Positions 8,613 to 16,605 are shown, numbered from the stretch's first letter. The stretch: DNA of 44,783 nucleotides from Streptomyces sp. SID4985 (GCF_009863025.1 NZ_WWIR01000314.1:1-44783); one strand, 5' to 3'. The notes: generated from the letters alone by a model not told the origin. Numbers and translations: made by a program.

Positions 8613-9278
8613 ATGGCTTCCCCTTCTCCCGCGTCGCGGCTGGTGGCCGCGGCCGCCAGGACTCGGCTCCGCCCCCTGGGGCTCCAGCGGCGCGGCCGGT
8701 CCCGCATCTGGCTGGACGATCACGGCTGGTGGCTGGGGCTTGTCGAGTTCCCGTCGCCCTCGTGGAGCCAGGGCAGCGGGCTGCACGTCGGAGCCATGTG
8801 GCTGTGGCAGGATCTCGACCACTTCGCGTTCCACGTCAGCGAGGAGCTGAGCGGCTCCGAGCACTATCGCAGTGACCAGCAGTTCACGCCGGTGGCGGAC
8901 GAACTCGCCCTCCACGCGCAGGACGCCGTGCAAAAGCTCCGGGACCGCTTCCCCGACCTCGAATCGGTGGCGAGTGACCTGGCCGCCCAGCCGGTCAGAC
9001 GCGGGTGGTTCTGGGACGCATGGCACGCCGGGGTCGCCGCGGCGCTGGTCGGCAACGTCTCCCTCGCCCGGCAGCGGTTCGCCACGGTCCTCGCCGAGGA
9101 GCCGATCGCCCCCTGGATGGACGACGCCCAGCAGATCACGCGAGAACTCGTGGCCATGGTGGAAGACAGGAACGCCGTCAGGGCATGGGCGCTGAGCAGA
9201 ATCGCCTCGAGCCGGCAACGGCTGAGCCTGAGCCCGGAACCGATCGCGGAGAACTTCGGCGCCGCCGCGCGTGTGTGA
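8613..9278 (+). CDS. Conserved hypothetical protein, DUF4304-like N-terminus
   Basis: 221 aa, cytosolic. The start ATG 8613 lies 6 nt after GAGAAT (8601-8606), a -10-like box, so it may be translated from a leaderless message. The N-terminal ~70 residues (LRPLGLQRRGRSRIW...WWLGLVEF...GLHVGAMWLW) resemble DUF4304-type proteins, in which a basic turn is followed by beta strands. The C-terminal half is helical and contains a WFWDAWHAG segment. No catalytic motif is visible and I cannot assign a function. It follows the ankyrin gene on the same strand but has its own apparent promoter. Confidence 0.65.
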   Translation: MASPSPASRLVAAAARTRLRPLGLQRRGRSRIWLDDHGWWLGLVEFPSPSWSQGSGLHVGAMWLWQDLDHFAFHVSEELSGSEHYRSDQQFTPVADELALHAQDAVQKLRDRFPDLESVASDLAAQPVRRGWFWDAWHAGVAAALVGNVSLARQRFATVLAEEPIAPWMDDAQQITRELVAMVEDRNAVRAWALSRIASSRQRLSLSPEPIAENFGAAARV

Positions 9279-9333
9279 GGGTTCGTAGCCCCACTCCCAC
9301 GCACTCAGCTGGAGCCACCCCTCCCCGCCAGGG

Positions 9334-9564
9334 CTACGGCTCAGGCTCCGACAACCCCGGCCACTCGTCCGGCCCACCCCCCTGCCAGTCGATCAAGTCG
9401 CTCTCCTCGACCTCGATGCGGTCCAGGTCGGCCATGCGGAGGATCTCGATCACGTCGTCGAGGTGGGAGGCGAGGCCGAGGGTGACGTCGCCCTCGGTGA
9501 CTCGGCGGGAGCCGTCGAGTGCCGGGGCGTGGACGACGATGTGGGGGTAGTGAGGTTCGGCCAT
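9334..9564 (-). CDS. Small conserved hypothetical protein
   Basis: 76 aa, acidic, starting MAEPHYPHIVVHAP and ending in a Trp/Gly/Pro-rich tail (DWQGGGPDEWPG). The start at 9564 is supported by GGAGG 9 nt upstream; a longer frame upstream is Arg/Gly-rich and looks non-coding. The middle (GDVTLGLASHLDDVIEILRMADLDRIEVEE) predicts a helix-strand arrangement. No known domain recognised. It is convergent with the gene ending at 9278. An 8-bp inverted repeat, CGTAGCCC (9284-9291) with GGGCTACG (9331-9338), spans the gap and could help terminate both. Confidence 0.6.
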   Translation of the reverse strand: MAEPHYPHIVVHAPALDGSRRVTEGDVTLGLASHLDDVIEILRMADLDRIEVEESDLIDWQGGGPDEWPGLSEPEP

Positions 9565-9774
9565 GGGTCCAGCCTCCTGCCGACGGCGGGGCCGCGCACG
9601 TCGGCGCACCCCAGGCGGTGCACTCCCCGCCGCGACGGACACCGCGAGAGCGCGACGGCCACCGCAAGAGTTCGCCCAGGCTTCATCGTCCGCAGCCCCC
9701 GCACCCTTCCCTCGCACCCGCCGCCCCTCTAGCCTCGCGTCGCTCACTGTCCCTTCCGGAAAGGCAATTTGACG

Positions 9775-12189
9775 ATGCGTCACCTTTTAGCGCGCGCGGC
9801 GAGACGGCTCGGTACGCGCACGGCCGTGGCGGCGGTCACCACCGCCCTCGCCGCGGCGGCCCCCTTCCCGGCCGTGGCGGCGACCGGCCAGGAACCGCTG
9901 TCGCGGCTCGTGGACCCGCTCCTCGGCTCCGCCAACGGCGGCAACACCTTCCCCGGCGCCACCCTGCCCCAGGGCATGATCGCCTGGTCGCCGACCAGCA
10001 CCACCGGGGACCAGACCAACACCGCGGCCGCGAACGGGTACGCGTACAACACCACCCGGATACGCGGCCTGAGCCTCACGCACGTCAACGGTGCCGGATG
10101 CCACCCCGGCGCGGCGGGCGACGTACCGATCATGCCGTTCGTCGGGGACGTCACCTCCTCGCCGAGCGCCGACACCAGGGACGCGGTCTACGCGGCCAAC
10201 TTCTCCCACGCCGACGAGAAGGCCGTACCCGGCCGCTACACCCTCGGCCTCGCCTCCGGCGCCTCCGCCGACCTGGCCGTGAGTCAGCGCGCCGGGGTCG
10301 CCGACTTCAGTTTCCCGGCGGACCGTCCGGCCAGCCTGCTGTTCCGCGTGTCCAACTCCCTCAACGGCAGCGAGGACGCGCACGTCGACATCGACGCCGC
10401 CCACCGCAAGGTGACCGGCTGGGTGCTCACCGGTGCGTTCTGCGGCCGTCGCGCCAACGGCGGTACCAACAACCGCAAGAGCTACTACCGCCTCCACTTC
10501 AGCGCCACCTTCGACCGGGACTTCGCCACCACCGGCACCTGGCACGACGGCACGCTCTCACCGGGCGCCACCTCGACGGACGGCGGCGAGGGGTACGCCA
10601 CCGGCAACGACCGGGCCGGACGCGGCTCCGGCGGCTGGGTCGGCTTCGACACGCGCGCTGACAACGATGTCCACATGCGGATCGGCATCTCCTACGTCAG
10701 CCTCGCGGGCGCCGAGGCCAACCTCCGCCACGAGGTCGCCCCGCACGCGAGCGTGGCCGACGTGGCCGCCGCCGGGGCACGCGCCTGGGACCGCGAGCTG
10801 GGCACCGTACGAATCCAAGGCGGCACCACGGCCCGCCGTACCGCCTTCTACACGGCGCTCTACCACTCCCTCATGCAGCCCAACCTGATCAGCGACTCCG
10901 ATGGCCGCTACCCGGGCATGGACCAGGCCGTGCACCGGCTCGCGCGCGGACAGCGGGCGCAGTACGGCAACTTCTCCGGCTGGGACCAGTACCGCGCCCA
11001 GATCCAGTTGCTCGCGCTGCTACGGCCCACCGTGGCGGGCGACTTCGCGCAGTCGCTGTACAACTTCGCCCGGCAGAACGGGGGAGTGTGGGACCGCTGG
11101 GTGCACATCAGCGGTGCGACCCATGTGATGACCGGCGATCCCTCGGCCGCGACCCTGGCGACCTTCTACGCCATGGGCATAAGGAAATTCGACTACAACG
11201 GCGCCTATGCCTCGCTCGTCCGCCAGGCCACCGTGCCCACCCCCGCCGACCTCTCGGACGCGGGCTGCCCCGGCCAGTGCGAGGGCCAACGACCGAACCT
11301 GGGCCAGTACTTGACCTCGCACTACGCCGCCCAGGACGTGTGCCACTGCTGGGGCGGCGCCGCCGAGACCCTGGAGGACTCGGTCGCGGACTTCGGACTC
11401 GCGCGGTGGGCGACGCTGCTCGGCCGCGCCGAGGACGCCAAGTCCTTCACGGCGCGCGCCGGTTACTGGCGCAACGTCTTCAACCCGGACACCGGCTACA
11501 TCCAGGCCCGCCGCCTCGACGGCTCCTGGGTCACGCCGTTCAGTCCGGGCAGCGACCTCGGGTTCGCGCAGGGCACCAGCGCCACGTACACCTGGATGGT
11601 CCCGCAGGACGTCCAGGGTCTCGCCGAGGCGATGGGCGGCCGGAGCCAGGCCGAGGCCCGGCTCGACGGCTTCTTCCACAAGCCGGACGGCTCCTGGTCG
11701 GTACGCGGCGGCGACGCGCTGCGCTACGACCCCACCAACGAGCCCGGAATCCACGCTCCTTGGCTCTACAACGCCCTCGGCGCCCCCTGGAAGACCCAGG
11801 CCACCGTCCGCCAGATCCTCGACACCGTCTACACCACGGGCCCCGGCGGCCTCCCCGGCAACGACGACCTCGGCACCATGTCCGCCTGGTACGTCTTCTC
11901 CGCCCTCGGCATCTACCCCGAGACCCCGGGCCGCGCCACCCTTCTCCTCGGTGCCCCCCTCTTCCCGAAGGCGACCGTCGTCCGCCCGCACCACCGCGAC
12001 CTCGTCATCACCGCCCCCGACGCCGACGACACCCACCTCTACATCGACGCCGTACGCCGCGACGGGCACCCGCTCACCCGCTCCTGGCTCGGCCCGGACG
12101 TCCTCCGCTCCGGCGGCAGACTGGACTTCCGCCTGGCCACGGCACCCAACACCACCTGGGCGACCGACGAGAGCGAGCTGCCGAAGTGA
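9775..12189 (+). CDS. Secreted GH92 alpha-mannosidase
   Basis: 804 aa. An Arg-rich N-terminus plus a hydrophobic Ala/Val stretch ending near AVAA (residue ~37) forms a signal peptide. Family GH92 hallmarks follow: VDPLLGSANGGNTFPGATLP near residue 50, GWDQYRAQIQLLALLRP near 405, NEPGIHAPWLYNALG near 660 and DDLGTMSAWYVFSALG near 700. GH92 enzymes are calcium-dependent exo-alpha-mannosidases that trim mannans or N-glycans outside the cell. ATG 9775 is preferred over TTG 9769 because GGAAAGG (9758-9764) is better spaced; TAGCCT at 9730-9735 is a plausible -10. It is a single gene closed by a strong hairpin. Confidence 0.93.
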   Translation: MRHLLARAARRLGTRTAVAAVTTALAAAAPFPAVAATGQEPLSRLVDPLLGSANGGNTFPGATLPQGMIAWSPTSTTGDQTNTAAANGYAYNTTRIRGLSLTHVNGAGCHPGAAGDVPIMPFVGDVTSSPSADTRDAVYAANFSHADEKAVPGRYTLGLASGASADLAVSQRAGVADFSFPADRPASLLFRVSNSLNGSEDAHVDIDAAHRKVTGWVLTGAFCGRRANGGTNNRKSYYRLHFSATFDRDFATTGTWHDGTLSPGATSTDGGEGYATGNDRAGRGSGGWVGFDTRADNDVHMRIGISYVSLAGAEANLRHEVAPHASVADVAAAGARAWDRELGTVRIQGGTTARRTAFYTALYHSLMQPNLISDSDGRYPGMDQAVHRLARGQRAQYGNFSGWDQYRAQIQLLALLRPTVAGDFAQSLYNFARQNGGVWDRWVHISGATHVMTGDPSAATLATFYAMGIRKFDYNGAYASLVRQATVPTPADLSDAGCPGQCEGQRPNLGQYLTSHYAAQDVCHCWGGAAETLEDSVADFGLARWATLLGRAEDAKSFTARAGYWRNVFNPDTGYIQARRLDGSWVTPFSPGSDLGFAQGTSATYTWMVPQDVQGLAEAMGGRSQAEARLDGFFHKPDGSWSVRGGDALRYDPTNEPGIHAPWLYNALGAPWKTQATVRQILDTVYTTGPGGLPGNDDLGTMSAWYVFSALGIYPETPGRATLLLGAPLFPKATVVRPHHRDLVITAPDADDTHLYIDAVRRDGHPLTRSWLGPDVLRSGGRLDFRLATAPNTTWATDESELPK

Positions 12190-12193
12190 CATA

Positions 12194-12225
12194 CCGGCCC
12201 TGCGGAGTGCGGTCCGCAGGGCCGG
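12194..12225 (+). terminator. Strong hairpin terminator after GH92 gene
   Basis: Perfect 13-bp stem CCGGCCCTGCGGA (12194-12206) with its complement at 12213-12225 and a 6-nt loop, starting 4 nt after the stop codon. Confidence 0.75.
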
Positions 12226-12267
12226 ACGGTCCACAGCGACAGCCACTGGCCTCCGCCCCCGCACCCT

Positions 12268-12290
12268 CCGTTAAGGTCATGACCGAACGG
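12268..12290 (+). promoter_or_regulatory. Extended palindrome over a -10 box, upstream of purine-catabolism genes
   Basis: Core GGTCATGACC (12275-12284) is a perfect 10-bp palindrome. Outer arms CCGTT (12268-12272) and AACGG (12286-12290) also match, with one extra base on the left. TAAGGT (12272-12277) overlaps it as a possible -10. This looks like an operator for the following operon; the nearby HTH protein is one candidate ligand. Confidence 0.45.
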
Positions 12291-12348
12291 CAGGGGCACG
12301 CCACGCCGGCCGGCCGCACTGCGCGATCCACCACGTCAGGGGGCACCC

Positions 12349-12606
12349 GTGCGACTGAGAGCGGAGTTCACCACCGAACCCTTCGACCTGGACGAGGCCC
12401 CCGCGCACGCCGTGGTGGCCCGCGAGGTCATCGAGGGCGCCGGGCTCGACGCCGTCGACGTGGGGCCGTTCGGCAACACGGTCGAGGGCAGCGCCGACGG
12501 GGTGCTCGCCGCCCTGGACGAGGTGCTGCGCCGCACCCTCGGCGCGGGCGCCACCCGGATCTCCCTCCAGGTCAACGTGATCGGCGCCGAGGAGCAGGGC
12601 AGATGA
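12349..12606 (+). CDS. Thiamine-binding (MTH1187/DUF77-like) protein
   Basis: 85 aa, GTG start. Small ferredoxin-like-fold protein of the MTH1187 type. The pattern REVIEGAGLDAVDVGPFGNTVEG followed by a second helix and ISLQVNVIG matches the family, whose members bind thiamine or related ligands; what it does here is unknown. It overlaps the next gene by 4 nt (ATGA), so both are expressed together. It stands at the head of the urate-degradation block, where it could sense or buffer a heterocyclic ligand (inference). Confidence 0.75.
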   Translation: MRLRAEFTTEPFDLDEAPAHAVVAREVIEGAGLDAVDVGPFGNTVEGSADGVLAALDEVLRRTLGAGATRISLQVNVIGAEEQGR

Positions 12607-12971
12607 CCCCCGCCCCGGACGAGCCCTTCATCGCGGCCGTGAAACCGCTGGTCGACGCCATGGGCGGACGGCTCCTCCCGCCGGACGAGGCGGGCCCCGA
12701 CGACGTGGTCCTCGCCTGGGAGGGCGCCGACGTCGTCGCCGTACGGCTGCCGCAGCTCGCGGACTCCCTGGACCACATCCTCGCCGCCATGGAGCGCGCG
12801 CGGGGCTGCCCGCTGGCCGACCTGGACCGCAAGGCCAAGCAGGAGGTCGTACGGACACTGGAGGCGCGGGGTGCCTTCGCCGTACGGCACGGGGTGGAGA
12901 CCGTGGCCGGGGCGCTCGGCGTCAGCCGCTTCACCATCTACAACTACCTCAACCGGGAGAAGGGCCGCTGA
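12603..12971 (+). CDS. Helix-turn-helix domain protein, purine-cluster regulator candidate
   Basis: 122 aa. The last 30 residues, GVETVAGALGVSRFTIYNYLNR, form a helix-turn-helix with the recognition helix SRFTIYNYL, of the Fis/PucR C-terminal style. The first ~60 residues make a small alpha/beta sensor-like domain (DDVVLAWEGADVVAVRLPQLADSLDHIL). Coupled to the thiamine-binding-like gene by ATGA. The size and C-terminal HTH suggest a compact regulator. Candidate sites are the palindrome at 12268 and the TTCAACA operator at 13054; neither link can be proven from sequence. Confidence 0.8.
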   Translation: MTPAPDEPFIAAVKPLVDAMGGRLLPPDEAGPDDVVLAWEGADVVAVRLPQLADSLDHILAAMERARGCPLADLDRKAKQEVVRTLEARGAFAVRHGVETVAGALGVSRFTIYNYLNREKGR

Positions 12972-13053
12972 GGGCCTCGGGCGGAGAGGCTTGGGCAGAG
13001 GGGCACGGGCAGAAGGGCTCGGGCGGCCTTCCGGGCCCTGTTAACCCGGAATT

Positions 13054-13070
13054 TTCAACAAAGTGTTGAC
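13054..13070 (+). promoter_or_regulatory. Operator of the urate operon (TTCAACA-N3-TGTTGA)
   Basis: TCAACA-AAG-TGTTGA (13055-13069) is a perfect 6+3+6 inverted repeat. It overlaps the -35 region, which implies repression. Nearly the same site, TTCAACA-GAA-CGTTGA, lies before allantoinase at 30588; 13 of 17 positions are identical. In S. coelicolor the allantoin genes are controlled by the IclR-family AllR; this pair of sites would suit such a repressor. Confidence 0.65.
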
Positions 13071-13095
13071 GTGCCGTCGCCGTCAGGCGTTAGCT
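13066..13095 (+). promoter_or_regulatory. Promoter of the OHCU decarboxylase-urate oxidase operon
   Basis: -35 TTGACG (13066-13071), 18-bp spacer, -10 TTAGCT (13090-13095), about 49 nt before the GTG start at 13144. The operator half-site TGTTGA is inside the -35. Confidence 0.5.
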
Positions 13096-13143
13096 GACCG
13101 CACCTCGTCCGGCACGACGGCCCATGCGGCCACGGAGGCGCCC

Positions 13144-13656
13144 GTGACTTCGCCAGCGACACCCCCGGGCCTGGCCCGGTTCAACGCCCTGGAGGAACGC
13201 GCGGCCCGCGCCGCCCTCCACGAGGTCTGCGCCTCCGCCGAGTGGGGCCGCCGGCTGCTCGCCGCCCGGCCGTACGCCACCCCGGACGAGCTGTACGCCG
13301 CCGCCGACACCGCCCTCGCGGAGCTGGACGAGCCCGGCCTCACGGAGGCCATCGCGGGCCACCCCCCGATCGGCCGCCCCAAGCCCGGCGACCCCGCCTC
13401 CGCCCGGGAACAGCGCGGCATGGCGGGCGCCTCCGACGACCTGCGCGCGGAGATGCTGGACCTGAACCTCGCCTACCAGGAACGGTTCGGCCATGTCTTC
13501 CTCATCTGCGCCACCGGACTGACCGCCGAGCGGATGCGCGACGCGCTGAAGGAGCGGATCGGCAACGCTCCGGAGCGCGAGAGGGAGATCGCCCGCGCCG
13601 AACTGGGCAGGATCAACCGCATTCGGCTGACCCGCCTCGTCGCCAAGGACGCGTGA
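13144..13656 (+). CDS. uraD: OHCU decarboxylase (2-oxo-4-hydroxy-4-carboxy-5-ureidoimidazoline decarboxylase)
   Basis: 170 aa, the usual length. It converts OHCU to S-allantoin, the last step of urate oxidation. The family motif HPPIGRPK (catalytic His near residue 75), SAREQRGMAG and YQERFGHVFLICATG are present. GTG 13144 is chosen because GGAGG sits 5 nt upstream and the first residues (TSPATPPGLARFNAL) fit homologues; the frame extends upstream to 13063 but passes through the promoter. First gene of a tight operon with HIU hydrolase and urate oxidase (gaps of 3-4 nt), and carries the operator at 13054. Confidence 0.93.
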   Translation: MTSPATPPGLARFNALEERAARAALHEVCASAEWGRRLLAARPYATPDELYAAADTALAELDEPGLTEAIAGHPPIGRPKPGDPASAREQRGMAGASDDLRAEMLDLNLAYQERFGHVFLICATGLTAERMRDALKERIGNAPEREREIARAELGRINRIRLTRLVAKDA

Positions 13657-13659
13657 ACC

Positions 13660-14028
13660 ATGCCCACGACCTCCGTCTCCACCCATGTCCTCGACACCGC
13701 CGCGGGCCGTCCCGCCGCGGGCATCGCCGTACGGCTCCTCGCCCGCGCCGCGCCCGACGCCGACTGGCGGGAGGCGGGCACCGGGACCACCGACACCGAC
13801 GGCCGCTGCCGCGACCTGCCGGACCCGCCGGAGGGCACGGTGTGGGCGCGGCTGGACTTCGCCGTGGAGCCGTACCTCGCCGAAGCTCACGAACAAGCCG
13901 AAGCCCAGGAGCAAGAGGCCGCCTTCTTCCCCGAAGTGACCGTCACCTTCGCCGTACGACCCGGCGAGCACTACCACGTACCGCTGCTGCTCAGCCCGTT
14001 CGGCTACTCCGTATACCGAGGGAGTTAG
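13660..14028 (+). CDS. uraH: 5-Hydroxyisourate hydrolase (transthyretin-like)
   Basis: 122 aa. It hydrolyses 5-hydroxyisourate, the uricase product, to OHCU. STHVLDTAAGRPA at the N-terminus and the C-terminal YRGS tetrapeptide are the diagnostic ends of the transthyretin-like family; HYHVPLLLSPFGYSVYRGS provides the C-terminal active-site strand. Between the usual FxxxxY and FFPEVTV strands there is an extra Glu/Gln/Ala-rich segment (EAHEQAEAQEQE) that lengthens a loop by roughly 7 residues. Starts 3 nt after the previous stop. Confidence 0.93.
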   Translation: MPTTSVSTHVLDTAAGRPAAGIAVRLLARAAPDADWREAGTGTTDTDGRCRDLPDPPEGTVWARLDFAVEPYLAEAHEQAEAQEQEAAFFPEVTVTFAVRPGEHYHVPLLLSPFGYSVYRGS

Positions 14029-14032
14029 CACC

Positions 14033-14956
14033 ATGGCAGACGCATCCCGCCCCGCCGGTCCCGCCCTCCTGGGGCAGAACCAGTACGGCAAGGCCGAGAA
14101 CCGGGTCGTCCGGATCACCCGGGACGGCACCACCCACCACATCAAGGACCTCAACGTCTCCGTCACGCTCAGCGGCGAGATGGACGAGGTCCACTACTCC
14201 GGCTCCAACGCCAACGTCCTGCCGACCGACACCACCAAGAACACGGTGTACGCCTTCGCCAAGAAGCACGGCATCGAGTCCGCCGAGGCCTTCGGCATCC
14301 TCCTCGCCCGGCACTTCGTCACCTCGCAGGAGGCGATCGGCAGGGCGCGTATCCGTATCGAGGAGTACGCCTGGGAGCGGATCGCGCTGCCCGGCGCCCC
14401 CGAGGGCGGCCACTCCTTCGTCCGCAAGGGCCAGGAGACCCGGCTCGCCCAGATCACGTACGACGGCTCGGCGTGGGAGGTCGTCTCGGGCCTCGCGGAC
14501 CTGGTGGTGCTGAACTCCACCGACTCCGAGTTCTGGGGGTACGCCAAGGACGAGTACACCACCCTGCCCGAGGCCCACGACCGCGTGCTGGCGACCGAGG
14601 TCACCGCCCGCTGGCGGTACGGCTGGACCGGCGAGGGCAAGACCCCCGACTGGGACGTGTCGTACGAGGAGGCCCGGCGCCGGTTGCTGGAGGCATTCGC
14701 CGGGACGTACTCGTACTCCCTCCAGCAGACCTTGTTCGCCATGGGTTCCCGGGTGCTGGAGACGCGTGACGAGATCGACGAGATCCGGCTCTCCCTGCCG
14801 AACAAGCACCACTTCCTGGTCGACCTCGCACCCTTCGGGCTGACCAACGACAACGAGGTGTACCTCGCCGCCGACCGGCCCTACGGCCTCATCGAGGCGA
14901 CCGTCCTGCGGGAGGGGCGCGAGGCCGCGATCCCGGTGGACCTCACCAATCTCTGA
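14033..14956 (+). CDS. Urate oxidase (factor-independent uricase)
   Basis: 307 aa. It oxidises urate with O2 to 5-hydroxyisourate and H2O2. Family signatures: QNQYGKAENRVVRI (catalytic Lys near residue 17), VLPTDTTKNTVYAFAK (Thr/Asp pair near 62-66), and SLQQTLFAMGSRVLE near 227 with the urate-contacting Gln. Length is typical for the tunnel-fold enzyme. It begins 4 nt after the HIU hydrolase stop, so substrate channelling order in the operon is decarboxylase-hydrolase-oxidase, the reverse of the pathway. Confidence 0.96.
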   Translation: MADASRPAGPALLGQNQYGKAENRVVRITRDGTTHHIKDLNVSVTLSGEMDEVHYSGSNANVLPTDTTKNTVYAFAKKHGIESAEAFGILLARHFVTSQEAIGRARIRIEEYAWERIALPGAPEGGHSFVRKGQETRLAQITYDGSAWEVVSGLADLVVLNSTDSEFWGYAKDEYTTLPEAHDRVLATEVTARWRYGWTGEGKTPDWDVSYEEARRRLLEAFAGTYSYSLQQTLFAMGSRVLETRDEIDEIRLSLPNKHHFLVDLAPFGLTNDNEVYLAADRPYGLIEATVLREGREAAIPVDLTNL

Positions 14957-14985
14957 GCCGTCCCCGAGCCGTCTCTGAGCCACCC
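14953..14985. repeat. Short degenerate tandem repeat after urate oxidase
   Basis: Units of 11-12 bp (CTGAGCCGTC / CCGAGCCGTC / CTGAGCCACC) start at the urate oxidase stop codon; another GAGC lies at 14999. Probably slippage-type microduplication. Confidence 0.4.
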
Positions 14986-15027
14986 CCGACCCAACTTTGA
15001 GCAACCTCCGAGCGCAAAGGACGCACC

Positions 15028-16407
15028 GTGGCAGCAGTCGAGCGCATCGTCATCGAGAACTGCGCGATCGCGACCGTCGACGCGGACGGCACCGAGTACG
15101 CCTCGGGACACCTGGTCCTCGCGGGCGACCGGATCGAATCCGTCGGCGCGGGCCCGGCACCCGAGGGGCTGTCGGACGTCACCCGGCGCATCGACGCCAC
15201 CGGGCACCTGGCGACCCCCGGCCTGGTCAACACCCACCACCACTTCTACCAGTGGCTCACCCGGGGCCTGGCCACCGACCACAACCTCTTCGACTGGCTG
15301 GTCGCGCTCTACCCGACCTGGGCGTGCCTGGACGAGGACATGGTCCGTACGGCCGCTCAGGGCTCCCTCGCGATGATGGCGCGCGGGGGTGTCACCACGG
15401 CGATGGACCACCACTACGTGTATCCGCGCGGCACCGGCGACCTGTCCGGGGCGATCATCGGGGCCGCCCGCGAGACCGGCGTGCGCTTCACCCTGGCCCG
15501 GGGCTCGATGGACCGGGGCGAGTCGGACGGCGGACTGCCCCCGGACTTCGCGGTGGAGACCCTGGACGACGCGCTGGCGGCCACGGAGGCGACGGTGCGG
15601 GAGCACCACGACTCCTCCTTCGGCGCCCTGACCCAGGTCGCCGTGGCCCCCTGCTCCCCCTTCTCCGTGTCGACCGAACTGATGCGTCAGGGAGCCGAGT
15701 TGGCGCGCTCGCTCGGCGTGCGGCTGCACACCCACGGCTCGGAGACGGTGGAGGAGGAGAAGTTCTGCCACGAGCTGTTCGGGATGGGCCCGACCGACTA
15801 CTTCGAGTCCACCGGCTGGCTCGGCGAGGACGTGTGGATGGCGCACTGCGTCCACATGAACGACGCCGACATCGCCGCCTTCGCCCGCACCGGCACGGGC
15901 GTCGCCCACTGCCCCTCCTCCAACGCCCGCCTCGCGGCGGGCATCGCGCGCGTCCCCGACATGCTCCGGGCGGGCGTCCCGGTCGGCCTCGGCGTGGACG
16001 GAACGGCGTCCAACGAGTCCGGCGAACTCCACACCGAACTGCGCAACGCCCTCCTCGTCAACCGTCTCGGCCCCCACCGCGAGTCCGCCCTCACCGCCCG
16101 CCAGGCTCTGCGCCTGGGCACCTTCGGCGGTGCCCAGGTCCTGGGCCGCGCCGGGGAGATCGGCTCCCTGGAACCGGGCAAGCTGGCCGACCTGGTCCTG
16201 TGGCGCATGGACACCCTGGCCCACGCCTCCATCGCGGACCCGGTGGCGGCGCTGGTCCTCGGCGCGGCGGCCCCGGTCACGGCGTCGTTCGTGGGCGGAC
16301 GGCAGATCGTGGCGGACGGGCGGCTGGTGCACGTGGACGAGGAGGCTGTCGCCCGCGCGACCCGGGCCGAGGCGCGGCGCCTGGCGCGGATCGCCGGGCA
16401 GGCGTGA
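15028..16407 (+). CDS. 8-Oxoguanine deaminase (amidohydrolase superfamily)
   Basis: 459 aa. Expected to deaminate 8-oxoguanine to urate, directly feeding the preceding uricase; a guanine or other aminopurine deaminase is the alternative. Metal and active-site motifs: TPGLVNTHHHFYQ (~65-77), LHTHGSETVEEEKF (~232), VWMAHCVHM (~270) and GLGVDGTASNES (~320), as in the 8-oxoguanine deaminase/TrzN group. The C-terminal half ends in the usual beta-strand metal-dependent hydrolase extension. AAAGGA precedes the GTG start at 15028. It follows urate oxidase by 71 nt and is probably in the same operon. Confidence 0.88.
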   Translation: MAAVERIVIENCAIATVDADGTEYASGHLVLAGDRIESVGAGPAPEGLSDVTRRIDATGHLATPGLVNTHHHFYQWLTRGLATDHNLFDWLVALYPTWACLDEDMVRTAAQGSLAMMARGGVTTAMDHHYVYPRGTGDLSGAIIGAARETGVRFTLARGSMDRGESDGGLPPDFAVETLDDALAATEATVREHHDSSFGALTQVAVAPCSPFSVSTELMRQGAELARSLGVRLHTHGSETVEEEKFCHELFGMGPTDYFESTGWLGEDVWMAHCVHMNDADIAAFARTGTGVAHCPSSNARLAAGIARVPDMLRAGVPVGLGVDGTASNESGELHTELRNALLVNRLGPHRESALTARQALRLGTFGGAQVLGRAGEIGSLEPGKLADLVLWRMDTLAHASIADPVAALVLGAAAPVTASFVGGRQIVADGRLVHVDEEAVARATRAEARRLARIAGQA

Positions 16408-16436
16408 AGCGGGCTCCGACCTGCCGTCCCGCTCGG

Positions 16437-16605
16437 CTAGGGGGTGTCTCCCCGATCTTCGCGGGCCCGCGGCGTCTGGCACGGCACCTCGCCGCACGGC
16501 CGAACCGCCCAAGTACGTCCAGTACGAGGACGACTCGACCGCACACCGAGGCACCGCACCAGACGCCGCGGGCTGATCCACGAAGATCGAAGAGACACCC
16601 CCTAG
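16437..16605. mobile_element. MITE-like fold-back element, 169 bp
   Basis: Both ends read CTAGGGGGTGTCTC inward (16437-16450 and the complement at 16592-16605). The match continues through CGATCTTCG and, after a 4-nt gap, GCCCGCGGCGTCTGG and beyond, so about 65 nt of each arm can pair. The centre (16513-16526) holds GTAC-N5-GTAC. It encodes nothing. CTAG at both ends could be a target duplication. It fills the gap between two convergent genes and its right-hand CTAG supplies the TAG stop of the thioesterase gene. Confidence 0.7.
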
